The notes below the pieces were generated by a model. That model was given only the letters and a program-made list of their open reading frames with translations, made no database searches and was not told the DNA's origin. The translations under genes and the position numbers were made by a program. A stretch of 64,000 nt of DNA. Origin: Emticicia sp031378345. Lineage in GTDB: Bacteria; Bacteroidota; Bacteroidia; Cytophagales; Spirosomataceae. This document shows, piece by piece, positions 17,710 to 25,706 of the stretch (its first letter is position 1; every line of letters begins with the position of its first letter). The stretch spans positions 1 to 64,000 of the forward strand of contig JANNDY010000125.1 in NCBI GenBank assembly GCA_031378345.1, given 5' to 3'.

Positions 17710-17900
17710 ATCTCATCAAGGGTAATAACTGAATAGTTACCCTCTTCAAAATCTTTTTTTCCCCTTTCGATTTTTGCAACAAATTCTGGGTCATAAGGCG
17801 ATTCTTCTTTTTTCTCAAATCGAACATTCAAAGCTACCATGACGGCTTTGAGTGCCTTCAATTGTTTATTGTTTTCAGGATAAACTAATAATGCTTCCAT
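17700..17900 (-). CDS. Antitoxin paired with the YoeB-like toxin
   Basis: A 66-residue protein starting MEALLVYPENNKQLKALKAV. This opening and the following ALNVRFEKKEE are typical of small antitoxins found upstream of RelE/YoeB toxins in Bacteroidota. The C-terminal acidic tail (KDFEEGNYSVITLDEIWK) is the likely toxin-wrapping part. A GTG nine codons upstream (17925-17927) overlaps the nuoK stop and is a possible alternative start, but the ATG at 17898-17900 gives the usual N-terminus. It presumably represses its own expression, yet no separate promoter is evident. Confidence 0.8.
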   Translation of the reverse strand: MEALLVYPENNKQLKALKAVMVALNVRFEKKEESPYDPEFVAKIERGKKDFEEGNYSVITLDEIWK

Positions 17901-17920
17901 TTTTTGTTCAATTTTAAATT

Positions 17921-18253
17921 TTACCACTTCAACTTATCCAAAAGTCCGACATCAATTGAGCGGATATTTCGGTAAATCATTACGATAATTGCCAAACCAA
18001 CAGCTACTTCGGCAGCGGCTACTGCCATGATGAAAAACACAAAAACTTGTCCAGCAGGGTCGGAGCGATAGGCCGAAAATGTAACCAATAATAAATTTAC
18101 GGCATTGAGCATCAACTCAACAGACATGAATATAATTATGGCATTACGACGAATAAGCACACCAACTATGCCAATGATGAACAAAATACTTGCTAACAAA
18201 ACATAGTTTATCAACGGAACTTTCTGAATAATGTCAGGTATTTGAGTTTGCAT
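17921..18253 (-). CDS. nuoK: NADH-quinone oxidoreductase subunit K
   Basis: A 110-residue protein with three helices, starting MQTQIPDIIQKVPLINYVLL. The second helix carries MSVELMLNAVNLLLV with a conserved Glu, and the third carries AAAEVAVGLAIIVMIYRN with the second conserved Glu; both are proton-path residues of NuoK. An in-frame TTG four codons earlier is a less likely start. It heads the nuoK-L-M-N set. The usual upstream neighbour nuoJ is absent: the next gene is an exonuclease 228 bp away. Confidence 0.93.
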   Translation of the reverse strand: MQTQIPDIIQKVPLINYVLLASILFIIGIVGVLIRRNAIIIFMSVELMLNAVNLLLVTFSAYRSDPAGQVFVFFIMAVAAAEVAVGLAIIVMIYRNIRSIDVGLLDKLKW

Positions 18254-18325
18254 TTCAATTATCAATTAACAGTTTCAAGTCTTTTATTACTTACTAAAAA
18301 AGAGAGGCTTTTAAAAACATTTCTG

Positions 18326-18333
18326 CAAAAATA
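18326..18333 (-). promoter_or_regulatory. Possible -7 element of the nuoK operon
   Basis: TATTTTTG on the minus strand fits TAnnTTTG, about 72 bp before the nuoK ATG. The -33 region is T-rich without an exact TTG. Confidence 0.45.
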
Positions 18334-18383
18334 GAAAATATTCACTTTTATAAAGTGCTTTTTAGTGAAAATTGTTGATTAAA

Positions 18384-18478
18384 AGATTTAAGATATGAGA
18401 TATTAGATACGAGATTCAAGAAAACAAAAAGAAGAAAGGCTTTATTTCTACTATCTCGAATCTTTTGTCTCATATCTT
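18384..18478. repeat. Intergenic inverted repeat made of 7-bp units (AGATNNN)
   Basis: The left arm (18384-18418) is five consecutive heptamers of form AGATNNN. The right arm, to 18478, holds the reverse-complement form NNNATCT in the same 7-bp phase. The outermost 11 bp, AAGATATGAGA/TCTCATATCTT (18390-18400/18468-18478), are perfect complements. It ends next to the exonuclease stop. A second copy with the same unit lies at 26140-26236. Confidence 0.75.
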
Positions 18479-18481
18479 TAT

Positions 18482-19297
18482 TTACTTATCCAACATCATT
18501 TTCAACTTTATCTCGGTTAATTTTCTTTTTGTATCCAATGGAAAATCGCCATTTATCATCCAATCGTAATATTGTGGCTCTTGCTTTAAGACCAATTTTA
18601 CAGGTCGTTTGTTGTGTTTTCCGAAGTTAAATACAATTTCACCAGTGTTATTGATTACCATTCTTTGAGCGAAATCAACAATGTTGGCAGAGGTTAATTG
18701 GTGCAGCACGTCCATGTCATTTTTTACTGGTTCGTACTCTTCTCCTTTGTCGTTTTTGAGTTTTACGCCTTCATATTTTTCTACTTGTGAGCAGAGAACT
18801 TCCAAGGTTGCCAAAGTATCTACTTCTGCACTGTGGGCATTTTCGAGCGGTTTATGACAGAAAAATTGATAAGCTGCTGAAAGTGTACGAGGTTCCATCA
18901 AATGAAAAATTCGTTGAGCATCAATTAATTTTCTGGTTTTTGTGTCAAATTCTATATCTGCTCTTAAAAACTCTTCAACCAACATTGGTACGTCGAAACG
19001 ATTGCTATTGAAACCCGCCAAGTCGCAACCTTCAATAAATTGTGCCAAAGCCTTGCCTATTTGCTTGAAAGTTGGTGCATCTTTTACATCATCGTCATAA
19101 ATTCCGTGAATCAAACTTGTTTCTAAAGGAATCGGAATGCCAGGGTTAATCAATTTTGTTTTAACCTCAACCGTACCATCAATTTTTGCTTTGGCAATAC
19201 ATAATTCTACAATTTTATCTTTGGCAACATTTACGCCAGTGGTTTCGAGGTCAATGACGGCTAATGGTTTACGTAGTTTGAGTGAATGAGTGAGCAT
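18482..19297 (-). CDS. DnaQ-like 3'-5' exonuclease (DEDDh)
   Basis: A 271-residue protein with the exonuclease fold at about 10-175. ExoI carries D and E in VIDLETTG, ExoII GFNSNRFDVPML, and ExoIII the H and D in AHSAEVDTLATLEVL, giving the complete DEDDh set. The C-terminal third has FNFGKHNKRPVKLVLKQEPQYYDWMINGDFP, a short domain often seen after this exonuclease in Bacteroidota. It may be a proofreading or repair nuclease, but it is not clearly the Pol III epsilon subunit because that C-terminal domain differs. Start at ATG 19295-19297. Confidence 0.85.
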   Translation of the reverse strand: MLTHSLKLRKPLAVIDLETTGVNVAKDKIVELCIAKAKIDGTVEVKTKLINPGIPIPLETSLIHGIYDDDVKDAPTFKQIGKALAQFIEGCDLAGFNSNRFDVPMLVEEFLRADIEFDTKTRKLIDAQRIFHLMEPRTLSAAYQFFCHKPLENAHSAEVDTLATLEVLCSQVEKYEGVKLKNDKGEEYEPVKNDMDVLHQLTSANIVDFAQRMVINNTGEIVFNFGKHNKRPVKLVLKQEPQYYDWMINGDFPLDTKRKLTEIKLKMMLDK

Positions 19298-19545
19298 TTG
19301 GGTTGTTTTTATTATCGGTGATGCAAAGTTATAAATTATATCAGAATTTCAGCGGTATTATCAATGATTTGGACGTATGAATTAATTGATTGGAAGAAAA
19401 TAGTTGTGAATAGATATTTTAACACTCAATCTTTTGTACAAAAAAGACTTTTAATCAGATTTTAATTTCTTTTTTAATTCGTATTATGTTTAATAGTACA
19501 ATTTTGTTCGTTAATATTGATAATTGCATTCTAAAGGATAATTAA

Positions 19546-20229
19546 ATGACAACGATTAAAGTTTTATTAGTTGAGGACGAGCCTCGATTGGCAGAATATA
19601 CCAAACAGGGTTTACAAGAAAATGGGTTCAGTGTTGAAGTTGCTTATGATGGACAAATTGGCAAAAATCTTGCATTGTCTAAAACGTATGATTTGATGAT
19701 TTTTGATGTAAATTTACCTAAAATAAATGGCATAGAACTTACCAAACAGCTACGAAAAGAGCAAGTAAAAACACCTATTTTGGTTCTTACTGCTATGGGA
19801 ACGACAAATGATAAAGTCAAGGGATTTGATTCGGGAGCTGACGATTATTTAGTAAAACCTTTCGATTTTTTAGAACTCATTGCTCGATTAAATGCCCTAT
19901 ATCGTAGAGCTACCGAAGGTATTGATTTGAAAAAAAACCTTCATTTGGCAGACTTGGAGTTAGATTTGAACGAAAAAGTTGCTCACAGAGGCGGCGATAC
20001 AATTACCTTGACATCTCGTGAATTTTCGTTACTTGAGTTTTTTATGCGTAGCCAAGGAAAAGTGGTGTCGAGGGTAGAAATTGCCGAAAAAGTATGGAAT
20101 TTAAACTTCGATACTGGCACTAACACGATTGATGTTTATGTGAATTTTCTTAGAAAAAAAATAGACCAAAAATTCTCGAACAAACTCATTCATACGGTGG
20201 TGGGCATGGGTTATATGATGAAAAGTTGA
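19546..20229 (+). CDS. OmpR/PhoB-family response regulator
   Basis: A 227-residue regulator with a receiver domain (acidic VEDE near residue 10, phospho-acceptor in LMIFDVNLP, K in DYLVKPFDF) and a winged-helix effector domain ending in TNTIDVYVNFLRKKIDQKFSNKLIHTVVGMGYM. It is followed 33 bp later by its kinase gene on the same strand. The regulator at 22053 is a close paralogue, so the locus has been duplicated. Proteins of this group often answer to metals or envelope stress, but the signal is not evident. Confidence 0.93.
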   Translation: MTTIKVLLVEDEPRLAEYTKQGLQENGFSVEVAYDGQIGKNLALSKTYDLMIFDVNLPKINGIELTKQLRKEQVKTPILVLTAMGTTNDKVKGFDSGADDYLVKPFDFLELIARLNALYRRATEGIDLKKNLHLADLELDLNEKVAHRGGDTITLTSREFSLLEFFMRSQGKVVSRVEIAEKVWNLNFDTGTNTIDVYVNFLRKKIDQKFSNKLIHTVVGMGYMMKS

Positions 20230-20262
20230 ACAGCCATTTTTGATAAAAACCATTGAAAACGC

Positions 20263-21633
20263 ATGAAAATAGTAGATAAACAAACTATTCGGATACCTCT
20301 TGTATTGATTATAGCACTCTTTATTTTTTCAGTTACGATTTATTTGTTTTTTATTTATTTTCGTGAATTTGAGTTTTACGCCTATCTTCAAAGTACGTCT
20401 ATCAACCGTTCAAAAATGCTTTTTGATGAGGGCATAAATGCTAAACAATACAATTCAATTGATGTAGATTTGAAGGAATCTGCCTATATTCAAAAGCAAT
20501 ATATCATTTATGATTCTACAGGTAAAGTACTTTACAAATCAAGCAATGCCATTCCACACCTAACCGATAAATCAAAAAAAGAAGTTTTAAAAGGCAAGAT
20601 TACTTTCAAAAAAGATGGTTTTGAAAAAATACTCTTTACAAGTACAGAAAACAAGCATCACAAATTATACATTTACGAAGCTTCTGGCTATGACTTGGCT
20701 GGTTTTAAACGGCAAGAAAAACTACTTTATACTTTGGTTCTAAGTTCGCTTTTTTTGATTGCCCTAATTATATTTATCACTCGATTTTATATCAGAAAAG
20801 ACCTCAAACCTATTGGTAAAATAGCCAATCGAATGAGGGAGATTTCAAGCAAAAACCTTCAAAAACGAGTCCCTGAGGCAGATTTAAAAAATGAAATCGG
20901 AGTTATGGCACATACTTTCAATGAGCTGTTAGACCGATTGGAGGCTTCTTATATACAGCAGCAAAATTTTGTTTCGTATGCCACCCACGAACTCCGCACG
21001 CCACTCTCTATTCTGCTCGGAAATGCACAAGTAACTTTGATGAAAGACAGAAGTACAGAAGAATACAAACAAACTGTTGAGAATTTTCAGTACGACATCA
21101 ATAACATGATAAATCTGGTAAATAGCTTACTCGAATTAGCCAGAATGAATGCCGATGCTCAATCTGTGACATTTAATGAAGTGAGGGTTGATGAGGTGTT
21201 GTGGGCAGCATCTGACTCATTAAGGCAAAAGAAAACGGATTATAAAATCAATATTGGTTTTGTAGAAATTCCGGAAAATGATGAGGCGATGATTGTCAAT
21301 GGCAATGCCGAATTATTGCTTTTGGTTTTTAGAAATTTGATGGAAAATGCCTGTAAATATAGCAAAAACCACGAAGTAGCGGTGAAAATACAATTTAAGG
21401 AGAGTAACATTTTATTAGATTTTATAGATGAGGGCATAGGAATGTCTGCCGCTGAGATTGAGCATATTTTTGAGGCGTTTTACCGTACCGAAAAGACCAA
21501 AGATATTTCGGGACATGGCGTTGGACTTCCACTGAGCAAACGTATAGTTGAAATTCATCAAGGAAAAATTTCGGTTCAATCTATTGTAGGAAAAGGTTCA
21601 ACTTTCAGTGTCGAATTGCCCACTAAAAAATAG
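20263..21633 (+). CDS. Membrane sensor histidine kinase, cognate to 19546
   Basis: A 456-residue kinase. TM1 is at about 10-32, a periplasmic sensor of some 120 residues follows, then TM2 at about 156-176 and a HAMP domain (RKDLKPIGKIANRMREIS). The H box is YATHELRTPLSILLG. The N box is FRNLMENACKYSKNH, and the ATP-lid motifs are DEGIGM and HGVGLPLSKRIV. All catalytic elements are present. Its first twelve residues (MKIVDKQTIRIP) match the remnant at 22767, which shows the second copy was once similar. Confidence 0.93.
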   Translation: MKIVDKQTIRIPLVLIIALFIFSVTIYLFFIYFREFEFYAYLQSTSINRSKMLFDEGINAKQYNSIDVDLKESAYIQKQYIIYDSTGKVLYKSSNAIPHLTDKSKKEVLKGKITFKKDGFEKILFTSTENKHHKLYIYEASGYDLAGFKRQEKLLYTLVLSSLFLIALIIFITRFYIRKDLKPIGKIANRMREISSKNLQKRVPEADLKNEIGVMAHTFNELLDRLEASYIQQQNFVSYATHELRTPLSILLGNAQVTLMKDRSTEEYKQTVENFQYDINNMINLVNSLLELARMNADAQSVTFNEVRVDEVLWAASDSLRQKKTDYKINIGFVEIPENDEAMIVNGNAELLLLVFRNLMENACKYSKNHEVAVKIQFKESNILLDFIDEGIGMSAAEIEHIFEAFYRTEKTKDISGHGVGLPLSKRIVEIHQGKISVQSIVGKGSTFSVELPTKK

Positions 21634-21677
21634 ATTTTCGATAGAAGTCTAATGAATTAACCACGTTTTAATTTTCT

Positions 21678-21712
21678 TTTGAAACCCTTTTTAGGGCAGT
21701 ATAATATTTTTG
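21678..21712 (+). promoter_or_regulatory. Possible promoter of the small exported protein
   Basis: TATTTTTG (21705-21712) fits TAnnTTTG, and TTTG at 21678-21681 is the nearest -33 candidate, with a long 23-bp spacer. The start codon is 53 bp downstream. Confidence 0.4.
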
Positions 21713-21764
21713 TTACAGAAAGCCAAACAAACGTTTTGGTAATTAATCAAAAATATTTAAGGTA

Positions 21765-21974
21765 ATGAAAAAGCAAATTGTTTTGGCTACTTTGGTAGCA
21801 GTTTTATTCAGCACAATTTCATTTGCAACTACTATTCCTGCCAATCTCAAAAAAGCAGATAAGGTAGAAAACAAGGCAGGAAAAATCGCACAAAAATTGG
21901 CGAAACACAAAGAGAAAAAAGCAGCAAAACACCAAGAAAAAATGGCTAAAAAAACTGCAAAAACCTCAAAATAA
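21765..21974 (+). CDS. Tiny Lys/Ala-rich exported protein
   Basis: A 69-residue product with a good signal peptide (cleavage likely after TISFA). A mature peptide of about 48 residues follows, dominated by Lys and Ala with Glu and His (AGKIAQKLAKHKEKKAAKH), strongly basic and helical. It stands between two regulator genes and is followed by a 12-bp hairpin, so it is probably its own transcript and perhaps a target of the adjacent two-component system, by analogy with small periplasmic feedback or stress proteins. That role is inference; no family is recognised. Confidence 0.7.
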   Translation: MKKQIVLATLVAVLFSTISFATTIPANLKKADKVENKAGKIAQKLAKHKEKKAAKHQEKMAKKTAKTSK

Positions 21975-21999
21975 GCAATTGTTTTTTTGAATTTAAGCT

Positions 22000-22034
22000 C
22001 ACCAAGCAAGGCAGATTATCTACCTTGCTTGGTG
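22000..22034 (+). terminator. Hairpin between small protein and second regulator
   Basis: CACCAAGCAAGG (22000-22011) pairs perfectly with CCTTGCTTGGTG (22023-22034), with an 11-base loop. The tail CATTTATAAA is only moderately T-rich, so termination may be partial. Confidence 0.6.
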
Positions 22035-22052
22035 CATTTATAAATACCAAAT

Positions 22053-22733
22053 ATGAAAATTTTACTCGTTGAAGACGAAACTCGTTTGGCTGAATTTATC
22101 AAAAAAGGCTTAGAAGAAAATTCCTTCCTTGTTGATGTCGCCCAAGATGGAAAAATCGGTCTTCAAATGGCTTTTGACAGCGATTATGATGTAATTATCA
22201 TGGACGTAAATATGCCTAAAATGAATGGCTATGATGTTACGCAAGCCATCAGAAATGAAAAGCAAAATACACCCATTTTGATGCTTACGGCTATGGGAAC
22301 TCTCAGCGACAAGGCTTTAGGTTATGATGCAGGAATTGATGATTTTTTGGTAAAACCCTTTCAATTTCAAGAATTATTGATGCGACTCAATGCCTTGCAT
22401 CGGCGAAGTGTTTTGACACAAAAAGACATCAAAAAAAACATCCTAAAAGTAGCAAATTTAGAGCTTGATTTGACCGCCAGAATTGTTAGTTTTAATGAAA
22501 AATACATCTCTCTCTCTGCCAAAGAATATGCCTTGCTCGCATACCTAATGATAAATCATAATCGTGTAGTTTCGAGAGTTGATATTGCCGAAAAAATCTG
22601 GGATACTAACCTCGACCCAAGCAGTAATACAATTGATACTTACATCAATTTTCTTCGTAAAAAAATAGATAAAACCTTCGGAGTCAAGCTCATTCATACC
22701 ATTGTGGGTATTGGGTATATCTTGAAAGAATAA
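22053..22733 (+). CDS. OmpR/PhoB-family response regulator, orphaned paralogue
   Basis: A 226-residue regulator, closely similar throughout to that at 19546 (both open with VLLVEDE or LLVEDE motifs and end with FLRKKIDKTFGVKLIHTIVGIGY). Receiver and winged-helix domains look complete, with the phospho-acceptor in VIIMDVNMP and K in DFLVKPFQF. The kinase that should follow is reduced to a 31-codon remnant at 22767, so the protein is probably an orphan that depends on another kinase, possibly the one at 20263. Confidence 0.92.
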   Translation: MKILLVEDETRLAEFIKKGLEENSFLVDVAQDGKIGLQMAFDSDYDVIIMDVNMPKMNGYDVTQAIRNEKQNTPILMLTAMGTLSDKALGYDAGIDDFLVKPFQFQELLMRLNALHRRSVLTQKDIKKNILKVANLELDLTARIVSFNEKYISLSAKEYALLAYLMINHNRVVSRVDIAEKIWDTNLDPSSNTIDTYINFLRKKIDKTFGVKLIHTIVGIGYILKE

Positions 22734-22766
22734 ATTTCCATTTTTGATTGAAATTCTTGAAAAAGT

Positions 22767-22862
22767 ATGAAAATCGTAGATAAGCAAACTGCTCGAATTC
22801 CATTTGTTTTAAGTCTTGGTTTCAATATTTTTCTACAACCATCTATTTATTTTTTACTTTGA
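22767..22862 (+). pseudogene. Remnant of a sensor histidine kinase gene (N-terminal 31 codons)
   Basis: An ATG at 22767, 33 bp after the second regulator, opens MKIVDKQTARIPFVLSLGF and stops after 31 codons. This matches the start of the kinase at 20263 (MKIVDKQTIRIPLVLIIAL). The 33-bp spacer before it also resembles the spacer before that kinase (both contain CCATTTTTGAT). All later kinase domains are missing. The promoter of the following Uma2 gene begins at the remnant's end. Confidence 0.85.
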
Positions 22863-22888
22863 AAAGCAAGATTAATCACCTATTTTTG
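22858..22888 (+). promoter_or_regulatory. Promoter of the Uma2 gene
   Basis: TTTG (22858-22861) and TATTTTTG (22881-22888) match the Bacteroidota consensus with an exact 19-bp spacer. The -33 element overlaps the stop of the kinase remnant. The start codon is 20 bp downstream. Confidence 0.75.
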
Positions 22889-22908
22889 AAATATAAATAA
22901 AAAATGAT

Positions 22909-23520
22909 ATGCTTACTTTAGAAAAACCTAAACAAAGAAATAGAGCTAAACCAATACCTGAAAGCCTTATTTATGAAATAATGGACGGAAAACCACTCTA
23001 TTATGAAGGTTACAAAGATGTTTTAGCAAATAAAAAAACAAGCGAAGAAATTATGGGAGCAAGTGGTTTACAGTCATTTATCATTCAATATTTATTAGAA
23101 GTGCTTTATCTAAAAATAGGGAGAAAAAAATATCATTTTTTGACAAACGAAATAGGCACACATCTTGATAAAGGAAATAATCTTTCGGGCGATATTTATA
23201 TTTATGAAAAAAACGTACTTTCTCCCGACAAAATCAACACCCATTATATTGAAGTAGCTCCAAAAATCGCCGTAGAAATTGACATTCGCATAGATTTATC
23301 TGATGAGAAAGATTTTGGTTATGTTTTTACCAAAACTCATAAATTGCTTGACTTTGGTGTAGAAAAAGTGTTCTGGATTTTTACCAAACACCAAAAAGTA
23401 ATGGTAGCCACCAAAGACCAAGATTGGCTAACAAAAAACTGGAATCAGGAAATTGAATTGCTTGACGGCGAGTTTTTTAATATTGGGCAGTTTTTGGCTG
23501 ATGAAGGGGTTGTTCAATAA
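22909..23520 (+). CDS. Uma2-family (DUF820) putative PD-(D/E)XK nuclease
   Basis: A 203-residue protein of the Uma2 family. The N-terminal part contains IPESLIYEIMDGKPLYYEGY, and the nuclease-like core has SGDIYIYEK and PKIAVEIDIRID, fitting the acidic residues of the PD-(D/E)XK fold. The C-terminal part, VEKVFWIFTKHQKVMVATKD, is also typical. The family is often expanded in cyanobacteria and some Bacteroidota and is of uncertain role, possibly mobile. It sits exactly where the lost kinase should be, with its own promoter, so its arrival may be linked to the kinase deletion. Confidence 0.8.
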   Translation: MLTLEKPKQRNRAKPIPESLIYEIMDGKPLYYEGYKDVLANKKTSEEIMGASGLQSFIIQYLLEVLYLKIGRKKYHFLTNEIGTHLDKGNNLSGDIYIYEKNVLSPDKINTHYIEVAPKIAVEIDIRIDLSDEKDFGYVFTKTHKLLDFGVEKVFWIFTKHQKVMVATKDQDWLTKNWNQEIELLDGEFFNIGQFLADEGVVQ

Positions 23521-23547
23521 ATCGCTACTATTTCAAGGGTTACAATC

Positions 23548-23579
23548 AAAAAAGGCTTCTCGCAAGGGAAGCCTTTTTT
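23548..23579. terminator. Bidirectional terminator between Uma2 and rpsA
   Basis: AAAAAAGGCTTC (23548-23559) pairs with GAAGCCTTTTTT (23568-23579), 8-base loop, with A/T tails on both strands. It serves the two convergent genes. Confidence 0.9.
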
Positions 23580-23602
23580 GATATATTTCAAAAAGAAACT
23601 AA

Positions 23603-25537
23603 TTAAGCTTCAGCTACAACCTCAGTCGTTTCTGCAACTTCTGCAGTTTCTACTGGGGCAACAACTACTTCGTCTACAACTGGAGCTACCTCAACTGGAG
23701 CAGCAACTTCAGCAATAGCAGCAGCTTCCACTGCGGCATCTTTTTTCTTAGAAAGTTTCTTCTTTTCGCCTTCTACCATTGCATCTTTCAAAGCTGAAAG
23801 TGCTGATAAGTCGCCAAGAGTGGCTTTGTCATCATTGTTTGATGATGAAGAAGTTGTTGATTCTTTTCCGCCTTTTTTCTTAGCTTCTTTCTTCTCTTCT
23901 TCCTTAGGAGCTTCCCAAGTTTTTGAGTGTGAAAGCATGATTTTCTTCTCTTCTTTGTGGAATTCCAATACTTGGAATGTCAAACGCTCGCCAGCTTCGG
24001 CAACAGTGCCATCAGCTTTAGCCAAATGTTTCAACAAAGCATAACCTTCAATTCCGTAAGGAAGTTCAAGTGTTGCTTGTTTGTCATTTTTAGAGATAAT
24101 TGTACATTCTTGGTCAGAACCTACCGTGAAGATATGCTCAAACGTATCCCAAGGATTTTCTTCCAAATGTTTGTGGCTCAATGCTAAACGACGATTTTCG
24201 CCATCTAATTCTAATACCATTACATCAAGAGAATCTCCAACTTTCACGAAGTCAGATGGGTGTTTGATTTTCTTAGTCCAAGATAAGTCAGAAACGTGAA
24301 CCAAACCATCAATACCTTCTTCTAATTCCAAGAAAATACCGAAGTTTGTCATATTACGTACAGTCCCAGTGTGTTTTGTGTTCACACCATACTTAGCGAT
24401 AAGGTCTTGTTTTGTCCAAGGGTCTTCAGTCAATTGCTTGATACCCAATGACATTTTACGGTCATCACGGTCAAGAGTCAATACAACTGCGTCAATTTCG
24501 TCACCGATTTTCAAGAAATCCGATGGGTTACGCAAGTGTTGCGACCATGACATTTCTGAAACGTGAATCAAACCTTCAACACCCGGTTTCAATTCTAAGA
24601 AAGCACCGTAATCAGCAATGTTTACAATTTTACCTTTTACTCTCGAACCGATTGATAATTCAGCAGCCAAAGAATCCCAAGGGTGGTTTTCTAATTGCTT
24701 CATACCAAGAGAAATACGTTTTTTCTCTTCATCAAAGTCTAAAACTACAACTTTGATACGTTGGTCAAGTTTCAATAATTCGTTTGGATGATTGATACGT
24801 CCCCACGAAATATCAGTGATGTGCAATAAACCATCTACGCCACCAAGGTCGATGAATACACCGAAGTTAGTGATGTTTTTAACAACACCTTCCAATACTT
24901 GTCCTTTTTCAAGGTTAGTAAGGATAACCTGGCGTTGTGTTTCAAGGTCTTTTTCGATAAGAATTTTGTGCGAAACTACTACGTTGTCGTTAGTATGGTT
25001 GATTTTCACAACCTTCACTTCCATTTTCTTACCAACGAAAATATCAAAGTCACGAATTGGTTTCACGTCAATTTGTGAACCTGGCAAGAATGCCTCAATT
25101 CCATAAATGTCTACAATCAAACCACCTTTTGTACGACGTTTTACTAAAGCGTCGATGATTTCGTCAGTAGTAAATGATTTTTCGATGTTGCTCCAAGCGG
25201 TCAATACTCTTGCTTTTTTGCGAGAGATAACCAATTGTCCCATTGCATCTTCTTGTTTTTCGATGAATACATCCACAGTATCGCCAACAGCGAGATTTGG
25301 AAGGTCACGAAATTCAGAAATCGAAACCAAACCGTCCGATTTGAAACCAATGTTTAGTAATACTTCACGGTCAGTGATTCCCACAACCGTTGCTACTACT
25401 ACGTCTTTTTCAGCAACTTTGGCGAGGGTTTCGCTATAAAGTGCTTCTAATGTTGCTTTTTCGTCGGCTGAATAGCCTCCGCCAATACCTTTTTTTGTGA
25501 CCTTTTCCCAGTCAAAATCTGCAAGTGATGCTGCCAT
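23603..25537 (-). CDS. rpsA: 30S ribosomal protein S1
   Basis: A 644-residue protein with a chain of S1/OB domains (recognised by repeats of GVFIDLGGVDGLLHITDISW, GAFLELKPGVEGLIHVSEMSW and GIFLELEEGIDGLVHVSDLSW). A low-complexity tail follows: first KEEEKKEAKKKGG, then an Ala/Val/Glu-rich end. The tail is as expected for Bacteroidota S1 proteins, which are longer than the Proteobacterial form. S1 binds mRNA at the small subunit, which matters in this phylum where Shine-Dalgarno sites are scarce. It has a consensus promoter and a leader of roughly 90 nt containing a hairpin. Confidence 0.95.
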   Translation of the reverse strand: MAASLADFDWEKVTKKGIGGGYSADEKATLEALYSETLAKVAEKDVVVATVVGITDREVLLNIGFKSDGLVSISEFRDLPNLAVGDTVDVFIEKQEDAMGQLVISRKKARVLTAWSNIEKSFTTDEIIDALVKRRTKGGLIVDIYGIEAFLPGSQIDVKPIRDFDIFVGKKMEVKVVKINHTNDNVVVSHKILIEKDLETQRQVILTNLEKGQVLEGVVKNITNFGVFIDLGGVDGLLHITDISWGRINHPNELLKLDQRIKVVVLDFDEEKKRISLGMKQLENHPWDSLAAELSIGSRVKGKIVNIADYGAFLELKPGVEGLIHVSEMSWSQHLRNPSDFLKIGDEIDAVVLTLDRDDRKMSLGIKQLTEDPWTKQDLIAKYGVNTKHTGTVRNMTNFGIFLELEEGIDGLVHVSDLSWTKKIKHPSDFVKVGDSLDVMVLELDGENRRLALSHKHLEENPWDTFEHIFTVGSDQECTIISKNDKQATLELPYGIEGYALLKHLAKADGTVAEAGERLTFQVLEFHKEEKKIMLSHSKTWEAPKEEEKKEAKKKGGKESTTSSSSNNDDKATLGDLSALSALKDAMVEGEKKKLSKKKDAAVEAAAIAEVAAPVEVAPVVDEVVVAPVETAEVAETTEVVAEA

Positions 25538-25565
25538 AATATATTGATAATCAGCTCTTTGTACA

Positions 25566-25592
25566 TTAGCTTACCGAGCAATTTTAAGCTAA
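25566..25592 (-). promoter_or_regulatory. Hairpin in the rpsA 5' leader
   Basis: TTAGCTTA (25566-25573) and TAAGCTAA (25585-25592) form a perfect 8-bp stem with an 11-base loop. It lies between the promoter and the start codon, about 30 nt before the ATG. It could be a site for S1 autoregulation, which is known for rpsA in other bacteria, but this particular element is only inferred. Confidence 0.45.
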
Positions 25593-25632
25593 AAATGGTT
25601 GAAATTATTAAACGCCTTTACAAAAAGGAGTG

Positions 25633-25662
25633 CAAAGGTACGTTTTTTTTGTTAGAAAACAA
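25633..25662 (-). promoter_or_regulatory. Consensus promoter of rpsA
   Basis: On the minus strand TTG (25662-25660) and TACCTTTG (25640-25633) are separated by exactly 19 bp, an excellent match to the Bacteroidota primary sigma consensus. Confidence 0.9.
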
Positions 25663-25706
25663 GGGATTTGAGGGAAAGAAATGGTGTCATTTTGTTTTAC
25701 TTTTTA

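Noticed and set aside
21743..22009. Open frame opposite the tiny Lys/Ala-rich protein
   Set aside because: It is the mirror of a Lys/Ala-rich gene (giving a Phe/Ala-rich shadow), with no signals of its own, whereas the plus-strand frame has a clean signal peptide.
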